In this document: piece by piece, positions 27,263 to 35,546 of the stretch
Layout of the letters: every line of letters starts with the position of its first letter
Numbering within the stretch: the stretch's first letter is position 1
Source of the DNA: Sphingomonas horti
GTDB lineage: Bacteria; Pseudomonadota; Alphaproteobacteria; Sphingomonadales; Sphingomonadaceae
Direction: 5' to 3'
NCBI RefSeq assembly: GCF_009753715.1
Contig: NZ_WQMS01000009.1
Location: forward strand, 65,847-129,846
Length of the DNA stretch: 64,000 bases
Translations under genes and position numbers: made by a program
The notes under the pieces: model-generated
The model's database searches: none
Seen by the model: the letters and a program-made list of their open reading frames with translations, nothing else
Told to the model about the DNA's origin: nothing

Positions 27263-27790
27263 TTACGCCGCCTTCTGGCGGGCCTTCATCAGCTTCTTCA
27301 GCACCATCTCGCGCTTCAGGCGGGACAGGTGGTCGATGAAGAGAATGCCTTCGAGATGATCCATCTCGTGCTGGAGGCACACCGCCAGCAGGCCTTCCAG
27401 CTGTTCCTCGCGCACGGTGCCGTCGCGATCCTGCCAGCGGGCGCGGATCACGGCCGGGCGCTCGACGTCAGCATATTGGTCGGGGATCGAGAGGCAGCCC
27501 TCCTGATAAACCTGCAGCTCTTCCGAGGTATCGAGAATCTCCGGGTTGATGAAGACACGCGGCTCCTTGACCGGCTTGCCTTCCTCGTCCTGCTGCTCCT
27601 GCAGGTCGATGATCAGCAGCCGCTTCGGCACGCCGACCTGGATCGCGGCGAGACCGATGCCCGGCGCCGCGTACATCGTTTCGAACATGTCGTCGATCAG
27701 CCGGTTCAGCTCGGCGTCGACCGCCTCGACGGGCGTGGAAATCTGGCGCAGGCGCGGGTCCGGCGTTTCGATGATCGGAAGAAGTGCCAT
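27263..27790 (-). CDS. def: Peptide deformylase
   Basis: Def removes the formyl group from the initiator methionine of new proteins. All three metal-site motifs are visible in the 175-residue product: GIGLAAIQVG near residue 47, EGCLSIPD around residue 95 (metal-binding Cys) and QHEMDHLEGILF around 140 (HEMDH in place of the consensus HEFDH). Length and spacing are normal for the bacterial type 1 enzyme. It lies between rmuC and dinB on the same strand, an arrangement that differs from the def-fmt pairing of many bacteria. Confidence 0.96.
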   Translation of the reverse strand: MALLPIIETPDPRLRQISTPVEAVDAELNRLIDDMFETMYAAPGIGLAAIQVGVPKRLLIIDLQEQQDEEGKPVKEPRVFINPEILDTSEELQVYQEGCLSIPDQYADVERPAVIRARWQDRDGTVREEQLEGLLAVCLQHEMDHLEGILFIDHLSRLKREMVLKKLMKARQKAA

Positions 27791-27829
27791 GCGGGGGAAA
27801 TTAGGTGCGCGGCGGGCGAACGTAAAGGC

Positions 27830-28912
27830 CTAGAGCGCAAGCGGAAGCGGCGGCTGGAGCGCGTCCTCCGTCTCTCCGTGAAGGCCAGAGAGAGTAAGAC
27901 CAAGCAGCCTGATGCCCTGCTTAACCGGCAACAATGGCGACAGGAGATGCCACCCCTCCTCGCCGAAGCTCGCCCGATCGGGGAACACGCCGGCAATCGT
28001 CCGCGCCCGCGTGATCGTGCGGAAATCGGCATAGCGGAGCTTCAGCGTCAGCGTCCGCCCGCGCGCGCCGTGCCGCTCGATCCGCGCCCAGGCCGCATCG
28101 GCGACCCGGTCCAGCGCCGCCCGAAGCTCCGCGGGACGAGCGAGATCGCTGTCGAACGTCCGTTCGGCCCCCACCGATTTCAGCGGCCGGTCCGGCCGCA
28201 CGGGCCGCCCATCCTCGCCCCGCGCGGCACCATAAAGATAGTCCGCGCTGCTGCGGAAATGCTGCTGCAGGAAAGCGAGGTCGCACGCGCGCAGGTCGGC
28301 GCCGGTACGGATGCCCAGCCGCTCCATCTTCGCCGCCGTGACCGGCCCGACGCCGTGGAAGCGGCTGACGGGCAGCGCGGCGACGAACCCGGGGCCTTTC
28401 GCCGGCGGGATCACGCACAGCCCGTCCGGCTTGTTCTGGTCCGACGCCAGCTTGGCGATGAACTTGTTGTACGAAACCCCGGCCGACGCGGTCAGCCCGG
28501 TATCGGCGCGGATGCGGGCGCGGATTTCCTCGGCCGTCGCGCGCGCGGAGCCGAGGCCGCGCCGATCCTCGCTCACATCCAGATAGGCTTCGTCAAGCGA
28601 CAGCGGCTCGACCAGGTCGGTATAGTCGAGCAGGATCGCGCGGATCTGGCTCGACACCGCGCGATAGACATCGAACCGCGGCCACACGAACACCAGCTCC
28701 GGGCAGCGCCTGAGCGCGGTCGAGGACGGCATCGCCGAGCGCACGCCGAACTTGCGGGCCTCATAGCTGGCCGCGGCCACGACGCCCCGCGCCTGCGCGC
28801 TCCCGACCGCGACCGGCCGTCCGCGAAGCGCCGGATCGTCCCGCTGCTCGACCGACGCGTAGAAGGCGTCCATGTCGATATGGATGATCTTGCGGGGCGG
28901 CAGCACAGCCAT
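27830..28912 (-). CDS. dinB: DNA polymerase IV (Y family)
   Basis: The 360-residue product has the Y-family palm motif IHIDMDAFYASVEQRDDP at residues 9-26, the second catalytic motif SLDEAYLDVSED, and the helix-hairpin-helix PVSRFHGVGPVTAAKMERLGI. The little finger follows and ends shortly after ILLG-like SGL residues. No obvious C-terminal beta-clamp peptide was confirmed. It begins only 10 bp after the glmS stop. It therefore probably lacks a private SOS promoter and may be expressed with glmS, which is unusual for a damage-tolerance polymerase. Confidence 0.94.
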   Translation of the reverse strand: MAVLPPRKIIHIDMDAFYASVEQRDDPALRGRPVAVGSAQARGVVAAASYEARKFGVRSAMPSSTALRRCPELVFVWPRFDVYRAVSSQIRAILLDYTDLVEPLSLDEAYLDVSEDRRGLGSARATAEEIRARIRADTGLTASAGVSYNKFIAKLASDQNKPDGLCVIPPAKGPGFVAALPVSRFHGVGPVTAAKMERLGIRTGADLRACDLAFLQQHFRSSADYLYGAARGEDGRPVRPDRPLKSVGAERTFDSDLARPAELRAALDRVADAAWARIERHGARGRTLTLKLRYADFRTITRARTIAGVFPDRASFGEEGWHLLSPLLPVKQGIRLLGLTLSGLHGETEDALQPPLPLAL

Positions 28913-28922
28913 GCCGCCGGAC

Positions 28923-30746
28923 TTACTCGACCGTCACGCTCTTCGCGAGGTTGCGCGGCTGGTCCACGTCGGTGCCTTTCGCCACCGCCACATGATAGGC
29001 GAGGAGCTGGACCGGGACGGCATAGACCAAAGGCGCGATCAGCGGGTGGACCTTCGGCATCTCGATCGTCGCCAGCGCACCTTCGCCGGCTTGCGCCAGC
29101 CCTTCGGCGTCGGAGATCAGCACCACCTTGCCGCCGCGCGCCTGCACTTCCTGCATATTGGACACGGTCTTTTCGAACAGCGGGCCAGACGGCGCGATCA
29201 CGATCACCGGCACGCTTTCGTCGATCAGCGCGATCGGCCCGTGCTTCATCTCGCCCGCGGCATAGCCTTCGGCGTGGATGTAGCTGATTTCCTTCAGCTT
29301 CAGCGCGCCTTCGAGCGCGAGCGGATAGTCGGGCCCGCGGCCGAGGTAGAGCACGTCGCGCGCGCCGGCGATGGTGTGCGCCATGCCTTCGATCTCCGCG
29401 TCGTGGGAAAGCGCGGCGTTCATCGCGGCGGGAACTTCGGTCAGGTGACGGACCAGCCGCGCCTCCTCCGCCGCTTCCAGCCTGCCCTTAGCGCGCGCGA
29501 GATTGGCGGACAGAGCCGCCATCACCGCCAGCTGGCAGGTGAAGGCCTTGGTCGAGGCGACGCCGATTTCCGGCCCGGCATGCGTCGGCAGCAGCAGGTC
29601 GACCTCGCGCGCCATCGATGAAGTCGGCACGTTGATGATGCCGGCGGTGGTGACGCCGCACGCCTTCATGTGGCGCAGCGCCGCCAATGTGTCGGCGGTC
29701 TCGCCCGATTGCGAGATCACCAGGCCCAGCGTGTTCGGGCCCAGCACCGGCTCGCGGTAGCGGAACTCCGACGCGACATCGACTTCGACCGGCACGCGGG
29801 CGAGCTGCTCGATCCAGTATTTGCCGATCGCGCCGACATAGGAGGCGGTGCCGCAGGCGACGATCGCGACCCGCTCGACCGAGCCCAGGTCGAACTCCAT
29901 GTCCGGCAACGCCACCCGCGCCTCCAGCGTGCGGAGATAGGAGCTGAGCGTCTGCGCGACGACGACCGGCTGCTCGTAGATCTCCTTCTGCATGAAATGG
30001 CGGTGATTGCCTTTGTCGATCAGCGCGCCGGTGATCCCGGACAGCGTGATCGGCCGCTCGACGGGATTGTTGTCTTTGTCGAAGATTTGCACGCCCGCGC
30101 GGCGCACCATCGCCCAGTCGCCTTCGTCCAGATAGGCAATGCGCTGCGTCAGCGGCGCCAGCGCGATCGCGTCCGAGCCGAGATAATTCTCGCCCTCGCC
30201 ATAGCCGACGACCAAAGGCGCGCCGAGCCGGGCACCGATGATCAGGTCGGGATCGCTCTTGAACATAATCGCCAGCGCAAAGGCGCCGTGAAGGCGCGGC
30301 AGCACGGCCTTGACCGCCGCCTCCGGCGAAGCGCCGCGCTCGACCTCTCGCGCCACGAGGTGCCCGACGACTTCGGTGTCGGTCTGGCTGTTGAAGGTGC
30401 GCCCTTCCGCCAGCAGCTCGTCGCGCAGCGGCTTGAAGTTCTCGATGATGCCATTGTGGACCAGCACAACGTCGCCGATGATATGCGGGTGCGCATTGTC
30501 CTCGGTCGGCGCGCCATGCGTCGCCCAGCGGGTATGCGCGATGCCGCTGTGACCCGGCAGATGCTCCTGCCCCAGCTTGCGCGCGAGGTTGTTCAGCTTG
30601 CCCTCGGCGCGCTGCCGCTCGATCCGGCCGTCGTGCACGGTCGCGACACCGGCGGAGTCGTAACCGCGATATTCGAGCCGCCGCAGCCCTTCGACGAGCC
30701 GCTCGGCTACGTCGTCCGTGCCCAGAATGCCGATAATGCCGCACAT
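28923..30746 (-). CDS. glmS: Glutamine-fructose-6-phosphate aminotransferase
   Basis: GlmS makes glucosamine-6-phosphate, the first step to UDP-GlcNAc for peptidoglycan and lipid A. The 607-residue product starts MCGIIGILG with catalytic Cys2 of the glutaminase domain (about 1-215). Two SIS isomerase domains follow (CGTASYVGAIGKYWIEQLA, SQSGETADTLAALRHMK) and the conserved end PRNLAKSVTVE. GlmU, which acts later in the same pathway, is encoded just upstream on the same strand, separated only by a toxin-antitoxin pair. No glmS ribozyme was seen. Confidence 0.97.
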   Translation of the reverse strand: MCGIIGILGTDDVAERLVEGLRRLEYRGYDSAGVATVHDGRIERQRAEGKLNNLARKLGQEHLPGHSGIAHTRWATHGAPTEDNAHPHIIGDVVLVHNGIIENFKPLRDELLAEGRTFNSQTDTEVVGHLVAREVERGASPEAAVKAVLPRLHGAFALAIMFKSDPDLIIGARLGAPLVVGYGEGENYLGSDAIALAPLTQRIAYLDEGDWAMVRRAGVQIFDKDNNPVERPITLSGITGALIDKGNHRHFMQKEIYEQPVVVAQTLSSYLRTLEARVALPDMEFDLGSVERVAIVACGTASYVGAIGKYWIEQLARVPVEVDVASEFRYREPVLGPNTLGLVISQSGETADTLAALRHMKACGVTTAGIINVPTSSMAREVDLLLPTHAGPEIGVASTKAFTCQLAVMAALSANLARAKGRLEAAEEARLVRHLTEVPAAMNAALSHDAEIEGMAHTIAGARDVLYLGRGPDYPLALEGALKLKEISYIHAEGYAAGEMKHGPIALIDESVPVIVIAPSGPLFEKTVSNMQEVQARGGKVVLISDAEGLAQAGEGALATIEMPKVHPLIAPLVYAVPVQLLAYHVAVAKGTDVDQPRNLAKSVTVE

Positions 30747-30761
30747 TGAAGATGACTTTCG

Positions 30762-31136
30762 CTACAGAGTGTAAGGAACGCGGATGCCCGGCATGTTGGC
30801 CGGAAAATCCTTGGTGTTGCGCGTGACCAGAATGCGACCGCGCTCCTGCGCTGACGCCAGGATAATGGCATCTGGCGATTTGAGCCCGGGCCGGGCGCGA
30901 CGGAGGCGTGCAGCCCTCTCGGCAATATTCTCGTCCAGCTCATCGACGTCGAACGCGCTCAGAAAATCGAGCGTATCCCGGATCATCAATTCGCTGCCTT
31001 TCGACAGCACCTCGATCCAGACCATCCTGCTGATCCAATGACGTTCCCGCGATTCGCGGCGCAATTCGTCCAAGGCCGGCCTGAAGCCGCCAAGCGCGTC
31101 AATGATGATGTTCGCGTCGAAGCTATATCCGCTCAC
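30762..31136 (-). CDS. PIN-domain toxin (VapC-like)
   Basis: The 124-residue product fits a PIN-domain ribonuclease. The acidic residues expected to bind metal are visible: Asp7 in YSFDANIIIDAL, Glu42 in VWIEVL, Asp89 in LKSPDAIILASA, and Asp110 in TRNTKDF. PIN toxins of type II systems cleave RNA such as initiator tRNA or rRNA; the target here is unknown. It starts at GTG 31136, overlapping the antitoxin stop by GTGA. It ends 15 bp before glmS, so it may also affect glmS transcription. Confidence 0.85.
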   Translation of the reverse strand: MSGYSFDANIIIDALGGFRPALDELRRESRERHWISRMVWIEVLSKGSELMIRDTLDFLSAFDVDELDENIAERAARLRRARPGLKSPDAIILASAQERGRILVTRNTKDFPANMPGIRVPYTL

Positions 31137-31510
31137 CGGCCATGCTCGTCGCCGGAGCCGCCCCGCTGCCCCAAGAGTCGAAGATAATGGGCGCGCTCAC
31201 GATCATCCTCTTCTGTGAACATTTCAGGCGATTCTGCGCGCACTTCCTCGTAATCATCGTCCCACGGCCGCGTCCACTCGGCGCGCCGCTTGCGCTCATA
31301 TTCGTGCGGGTCTTCCTGAATGTCGTGACGAGCCCAGAGCCCGAAGCCTGCTTTCAACGCAGCGAGCCTGCGCGACTGATCATCGCCGTCCTCGGCCCGA
31401 TAGGCTTCGACCGCTTCACGAACCAATGCAGTCCGCGACTTCCCGCTCTCCGCCGCCTTCTGGTCCAGCCAGCGGATATCGTCTTCTGGAATATCGACCA
31501 ATGTGCGCAT
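31133..31510 (-). CDS. Ribbon-helix-helix antitoxin (CopG-like), long C-terminal tail
   Basis: The first 42 residues form a ribbon-helix-helix DNA-binding domain (MRTLVDIPEDDIRWLDQKAA, GKSRTALVREAVEAY). The remaining 80 residues are charged (DPHEYERKRRAEWTRPWDDDYEE), longer than in most CopG-type antitoxins, and would bind and neutralise the PIN toxin. The start codon lies inside an array of three TGATATC elements, the probable autoregulatory operator. The pair sits directly after glmU. Confidence 0.85.
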   Translation of the reverse strand: MRTLVDIPEDDIRWLDQKAAESGKSRTALVREAVEAYRAEDGDDQSRRLAALKAGFGLWARHDIQEDPHEYERKRRAEWTRPWDDDYEEVRAESPEMFTEEDDRERAHYLRLLGQRGGSGDEHGR

Positions 31511-31539
31511 GATATCGTGATATCACATCATGATATCAT
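31509..31539 (-). promoter_or_regulatory. Triple TGATATC operator of the toxin-antitoxin pair
   Basis: TGATATC occurs at 31510-31516, 31518-31524 and 31531-31537. The second and third copies lie in perfect 10-bp palindromes (GTGATATCAC at 31517-31526 and ATGATATCAT at 31530-31539). The array fills the gap between the glmU stop and the antitoxin start and covers that start codon. Such arrays are typical for cooperative ribbon-helix-helix repressors. Confidence 0.75.
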
Positions 31540-31541
31540 TT

Positions 31542-32894
31542 TCAACCGCTCTTGCGGGCTCGCATCAGCGCGCGGAAACGGGCGGCCCAGCCCGGCTTGG
31601 CTGCCTGGTCGCCCCTGGCGAGAGCCAGAGCGTCTGGTTCAACGTCCGATGTGATGACCGAACCCGCGCCGACGATCGCACCGGCGCCGATCATCACCGG
31701 CGCCACAAGGGCGGAGTTGGACCCGATGAACGCGCCCTCTCCGATCACGGTGCGGTATTTGAAGAAACCGTCGTAATTGCAGGTGATCGTACCCGCGCCG
31801 ATGTTCGCGCCTGCGCCAATGTCCGCATCGCCGAGATAGGTCAGGTGATTGGCCTTGGCGCCCTCGCCCAGCTTCGCTTTCTTGACCTCGACGAAATTGC
31901 CGACCTTCGACTTGCGTCCGAGCTCAGCGCCGGGGCGAAGCCGGGCATAAGGTCCGACCTCGGCCCCCGCCGAGACATAAGCGCCTTCCAGATGGCTGAA
32001 GCCATGGATCGTGACGCCGTCCTCGACCGTCACGCCGGGGCCGAACCAGACGTTCGGCTCGACCCTCACGTCGCGGCTGAGCTTCGTGTCGTAGGAGAAC
32101 CAGACCGTTTCCGGCTCGATCAGCGTCGCGCCATCGGCCATCGCCTGCGCGCGGCGCCGCTGCTGCCAGGCGCGCTCCTGCTCCGCCAGCTCGGCGCGGC
32201 TGTTGATGCCAGCGACTTCGTCCGCGCTGGTTTCGACCACGGCAGATGGCCGGCCGTCTCCGTCCGCCAGCATGACGATATCGGGAAGATAATATTCGCC
32301 CGCGGCGTTGTCGTTGGTGACGCGTTCCAGCAGCGCGAACAGGTCGCGGCGCCGCACCGCCATCAGGCCCGAGTTGCACAGCGTGACCGCGCGCTCTTCT
32401 TGCGACGCGTCCTTGTACTCGACCATCTTGCGGATGCGTCCGCCGACATCGGCGATGACGCGGCCATAGGCGGCCGGGTCGACGGGACGGAAGCCGAGCA
32501 CCACTGTGGCGGGCTCGTCGTCGCCCTGCAGCCGCTCGACCAGGCCGCGCATGGTCGCCGCACTCACGAACGGCACGTCGCCATAGAGGATCAGCACGTC
32601 GCCTTCGAAGCCCGCCAGCGCCGCTTCCGCCTGCTGGACGGCATGGCCGGTGCCGAGCTGCGGATCCTGCACCACCAGATCGATGCCCCGTCCGGCGAGC
32701 GCCTCTTCCAGCTGCTGGCGCCCGCTGCCGACCACGACGACGGTCCGCGCGGGCGACAAGTCCTCGAGGCTGGCGAGCAGGTGCATCAGCATCGGCCGGC
32801 CCGCGATCGGATGCAGAACCTTGTGCAGGTCGGATTTCATGCGCGTGCCCTTGCCGGCGGCAAGGACGATGGCGGCGAGAGGGCGTTTCGTCAC
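31542..32894 (-). CDS. glmU: Bifunctional GlcN-1-P acetyltransferase / GlcNAc-1-P uridylyltransferase
   Basis: GlmU acetylates glucosamine-1-phosphate and couples it to UTP, giving UDP-GlcNAc. The 450-residue product begins with the uridylyltransferase motif LAAGKGTRMKSDLHKVLH. It ends in a left-handed beta-helix acetyltransferase domain (about 250-430) with the catalytic-site region HLTYLGDADIGAGANIGAGT. The GTG start at 32894 is chosen because the family motif follows within ten residues; in-frame ATGs at 32942 and beyond would add an unlikely Arg/Pro-rich leader. It diverges from gph. Confidence 0.95.
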   Translation of the reverse strand: MTKRPLAAIVLAAGKGTRMKSDLHKVLHPIAGRPMLMHLLASLEDLSPARTVVVVGSGRQQLEEALAGRGIDLVVQDPQLGTGHAVQQAEAALAGFEGDVLILYGDVPFVSAATMRGLVERLQGDDEPATVVLGFRPVDPAAYGRVIADVGGRIRKMVEYKDASQEERAVTLCNSGLMAVRRRDLFALLERVTNDNAAGEYYLPDIVMLADGDGRPSAVVETSADEVAGINSRAELAEQERAWQQRRRAQAMADGATLIEPETVWFSYDTKLSRDVRVEPNVWFGPGVTVEDGVTIHGFSHLEGAYVSAGAEVGPYARLRPGAELGRKSKVGNFVEVKKAKLGEGAKANHLTYLGDADIGAGANIGAGTITCNYDGFFKYRTVIGEGAFIGSNSALVAPVMIGAGAIVGAGSVITSDVEPDALALARGDQAAKPGWAARFRALMRARKSG

Positions 32895-32940
32895 GCCGCG
32901 CGCTTGCCACGGCCGCCCCGCACGGGGCAAGGGCCGGCGC

Positions 32941-33618
32941 ATGGCACGCGCATTCGACATTGTCGGCTTCGACCTGGACGGGACCCTGCTCGACACCAGC
33001 GCGACGCTGACGCGCGCGGTCAATCACACGCTCGCGCAGGCAGGACGCCCGCCGCTCCATATCGAGGAGGTGCGGCCGCTGATCGGCGGCGGCGCCAAAC
33101 GCACGCTCGAGAAAGGCCTGGAGCGCTCGGGCGGCTACGATCCGGAGGACATGAAGCGCCTCTATCCGCTCCTGCTCGATTTCTACGGCAGCAACATCTC
33201 GGAAGGCTCATTCCCCTATCCCGGTCTGGTCGACGCGCTGGACCATCTCCAGGCAGATGGCGTCCGTCTCACGGTCGTCACGAACAAGTTCGAAAGCTTC
33301 GCGCTGAAGCTGCTGGACGAAGTCGGCCTGCTCGGCCGCTTCGCGGCGGTGATCGGAGGCGACACGATGGGCAAAGGCAATGCGAAGCCGAGCGCGATGC
33401 CGATTCGCGAGATGATCGTGCGTGCGGGCGGCGGCTCTGCGGCGTTCCTCGGCGATTCGATCTACGACGTGCTGGCCGCGAAGAATGCCGGCATCCCCAG
33501 CATCGCCGCCAGCTTCGGGTTTCTGGCCGGGCCGGTCGAGGAACTCGCCGCGGACGCGGTGATCGACAGCTATGACGAGCTGATCCCGACGCTCTCCGCG
33601 TTGGCGGGCCGGAGCTAG
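32941..33618 (+). CDS. gph: Phosphoglycolate phosphatase, HAD family
   Basis: The 225-residue product opens with the HAD nucleophile motif DLDGTLLDTS and carries a cap domain. Motif II is TVVTNKFESF, and the C-terminal acidic motif is FLGDSIYDVLAAKNAGIPSI. Gph clears 2-phosphoglycolate; in heterotrophs it is formed during repair of oxidised DNA ends. HAD substrate specificity cannot be read from sequence with certainty. The start is placed at 32941, since the preceding frame has no support. Its start codon almost abuts the alternative glmU ATG on the other strand. Confidence 0.85.
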   Translation: MARAFDIVGFDLDGTLLDTSATLTRAVNHTLAQAGRPPLHIEEVRPLIGGGAKRTLEKGLERSGGYDPEDMKRLYPLLLDFYGSNISEGSFPYPGLVDALDHLQADGVRLTVVTNKFESFALKLLDEVGLLGRFAAVIGGDTMGKGNAKPSAMPIREMIVRAGGGSAAFLGDSIYDVLAAKNAGIPSIAASFGFLAGPVEELAADAVIDSYDELIPTLSALAGRS

Positions 33619-33624
33619 CGCGGC

Positions 33625-34842
33625 ATGCTGCGCGCCATCGCGGTTGCGGTGCTCGCGATCGGTATCATCCTTGTCGCGCTGGTCGAAGCACCCATCCCTG
33701 CCGTAGCGCTCACCGCGGTCACGGGGGTCACGATTCTTTTGCTGCTCTGGCCGCGAAGCAGCCGGGACAGCGTCGCGCCGAGCGCTCCCGAACCGCCAAT
33801 GGCGGACGCGCGCGCGCCGATCGAAGCGATCTCCGATCCGCTGCTGATCGTCGCGGGCAGCCGCGTCGAACAGGCCAACGCGGCGGCGCGCAAGCTGTTC
33901 GGCGCGCACGTGGTGGGCGAGGACGTGCGCGTGGCGATCCGCCACCCTGCGGCGACCGATCGGCTCGCCGCGCGGCAAGCGACTGCGGACCAGGAGCCGA
34001 TCGAGCTGGCCGGTATCGGCGGCCGCGATAACCGGTGGCAGATGCATGTGGCGGACCTCGCGGGCGACCGCGCTCTGGTCCATCTCGTCGACCGCAGCGA
34101 AGGCCATGCCGCCGAGCGGATGCGGGTCGATTTCGTCGCCAATGCGAGCCACGAGCTCCGCACGCCGCTGGCTGCGATCCTCGGCTATGTCGAAACACTC
34201 GACGACGACGCGGCGGCCGAGGCGGGGACGCGCAAGCGCTTTCTGCGCATCATCCGAGACGAAGCCTGGCGCATGCAACGATTGGTCGAGGACCTGATGT
34301 CGCTGTCGCGGATCGAGGCGGAGAAGTTCCGCGCGCCCGAAACCGCCGTCGACCTCGCCGGGCTCGCCAAGGAAGTGCACGCGACGATACGCGATGCGGC
34401 CGACCCTCGCAGCTGCGATGTGGCGATCGCGATCGACGAAGGTCTGCCGCTCGTCGCCGGTGATCGGGCGCAGCTCTCGCAACTGCTTCACAATCTGGTC
34501 GGCAACGCAATGAAATATGGCCGCCCTGGAACCCCCGTGACGATTCGCGCGAGCCGCGGCCCCGGTGCCATGGTCCGCCTGTCGGTGGAGGATCAGGGCG
34601 ACGGCATCGCCCCCGAGCACCTGCCGCGCCTGACCGAGCGCTTCTACCGCGTCGCTCCCAGCCGGAGCCGATCGCTCGGCGGCACCGGCCTCGGCCTCGC
34701 AATCGTCAAGCACATCGTCGAGCGGCACCGCGGGCGGCTCGACATCCGCTCGACACCGGGCGAAGGAACGATCGTCAATGCGCTGCTTCCGATCGCGCCG
34801 CTGTCATCAAACCGCAATGCAACTGTAACAGGACCGGCGTGA
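33625..34842 (+). CDS. phoR: Phosphate regulon sensor histidine kinase PhoR
   Basis: The 405-residue product has two N-terminal membrane spans (about 1-42), a PAS-like region (about 62-155), the HisKA motif ASHELRTPLAAILGYVETL with phosphoacceptor His176, and an ATPase domain (NLVGNAMKYG, DQGDGI, GGTGLGLAIVKHIVERH). The gene order phoR-phoU-phoB identifies it as PhoR. A Pho-box-like element lies within its last 14 codons. The stop overlaps the phoU start (GTGA). The pst transporter genes usually found with it are absent. Confidence 0.9.
   Translation: MLRAIAVAVLAIGIILVALVEAPIPAVALTAVTGVTILLLLWPRSSRDSVAPSAPEPPMADARAPIEAISDPLLIVAGSRVEQANAAARKLFGAHVVGEDVRVAIRHPAATDRLAARQATADQEPIELAGIGGRDNRWQMHVADLAGDRALVHLVDRSEGHAAERMRVDFVANASHELRTPLAAILGYVETLDDDAAAEAGTRKRFLRIIRDEAWRMQRLVEDLMSLSRIEAEKFRAPETAVDLAGLAKEVHATIRDAADPRSCDVAIAIDEGLPLVAGDRAQLSQLLHNLVGNAMKYGRPGTPVTIRASRGPGAMVRLSVEDQGDGIAPEHLPRLTERFYRVAPSRSRSLGGTGLGLAIVKHIVERHRGRLDIRSTPGEGTIVNALLPIAPLSSNRNATVTGPA
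34801..34829 (+). promoter_or_regulatory. Pho-box-like element inside the 3' end of phoR
   Basis: CTGTCAT at 34801-34807 matches the Pho-box half-site exactly. At 11-bp spacing come CCGCAAT (4 of 7 matches) and CTGTAAC at 34823-34829 (5 of 7). PhoB sites are direct repeats with an 11-bp period, so the phasing fits. It lies 10 bp upstream of the phoU start and could drive phoU-phoB. Confidence 0.5.
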
Positions 34843-35546
34843 CAATCAGCAAAGGCGTCACGGTGACCGAACACATTTTGAGAGCTTTCGACGAGGAGAT
34901 CGTCGAACTGCGCGGCCTGATTTCGGAGATGGGCGGCCGCGCCGAATCGGCGATCGACCGTGCGATCGACGCCTTGTCGCGACGCGATTCCGGCCTGGCG
35001 GCGAGCGTGGTCGCCGACGACAAACGGATCGACGAGCTGGAGGTCGCGATCGAGCGGCTGGCCGTGCAGATGATGACGCTGCGCGCGCCGATGGCCGACG
35101 ATCTGCGCGAGACCGTGGCCGCGCTCAAGATCGCCGGTGTGATCGAGCGGATCGGCGATTATGCGAAGAACATCGCCAAGCGGGTGCCCCAGATCTCGGG
35201 CTCGTCAAAGATCGAAGCGCTTTCCGTCCTGCCCGCGATGGCGCAGCTGGCCGGCGACATGCTTCACGACGTGCTCGATGCCTTTGCCGCCCGCGACTGG
35301 GAAGCGGCGATGGAAGTCGCCGACCGCGATCGCGCCGTCGACGACTTCTACAACAGCATCTTCCGCACGCTGCTGACCTTCATGATGGAAAACCCGGCGA
35401 CGATCGGCGAGGCGACACACCTGCTGTTCATCGCGAAAAACCTCGAAAGGATCGGCGACCATGCGACCAACGTCGCGGAAATGGTCTATTTCGCGGCGCG
35501 CGGGGAGTACATGCCCGAGCGCGAGCGGGGGCATGACGCCCTGTGA
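34839..35546 (+). CDS. phoU: Phosphate signalling protein PhoU
   Basis: The 235-residue product has two related three-helix PhoU repeats: EEIVELRGLISEMGGRAESAIDRAI with MMTLRAPMADDLRETVAALK, then DVLDAFAARDWEAAMEVADRD with AKNLERIGDHATNVAE. The E(R)IGDxxxN metal-site motifs appear in each half (ERIGDYAKNIA, ERIGDHATNVA). PhoU links the phosphate transporter to PhoR and keeps the regulon off when phosphate is plentiful. It starts at GTG 34839 overlapping the phoR stop; GTG 34863 is an alternative. Confidence 0.94.
   Translation: MTISKGVTVTEHILRAFDEEIVELRGLISEMGGRAESAIDRAIDALSRRDSGLAASVVADDKRIDELEVAIERLAVQMMTLRAPMADDLRETVAALKIAGVIERIGDYAKNIAKRVPQISGSSKIEALSVLPAMAQLAGDMLHDVLDAFAARDWEAAMEVADRDRAVDDFYNSIFRTLLTFMMENPATIGEATHLLFIAKNLERIGDHATNVAEMVYFAARGEYMPERERGHDAL

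Noticed and set aside
33625-34842. Alternative view of phoR as a generic sensor kinase
   Set aside because: The direct overlap with phoU and then phoB makes the phosphate role much more likely.
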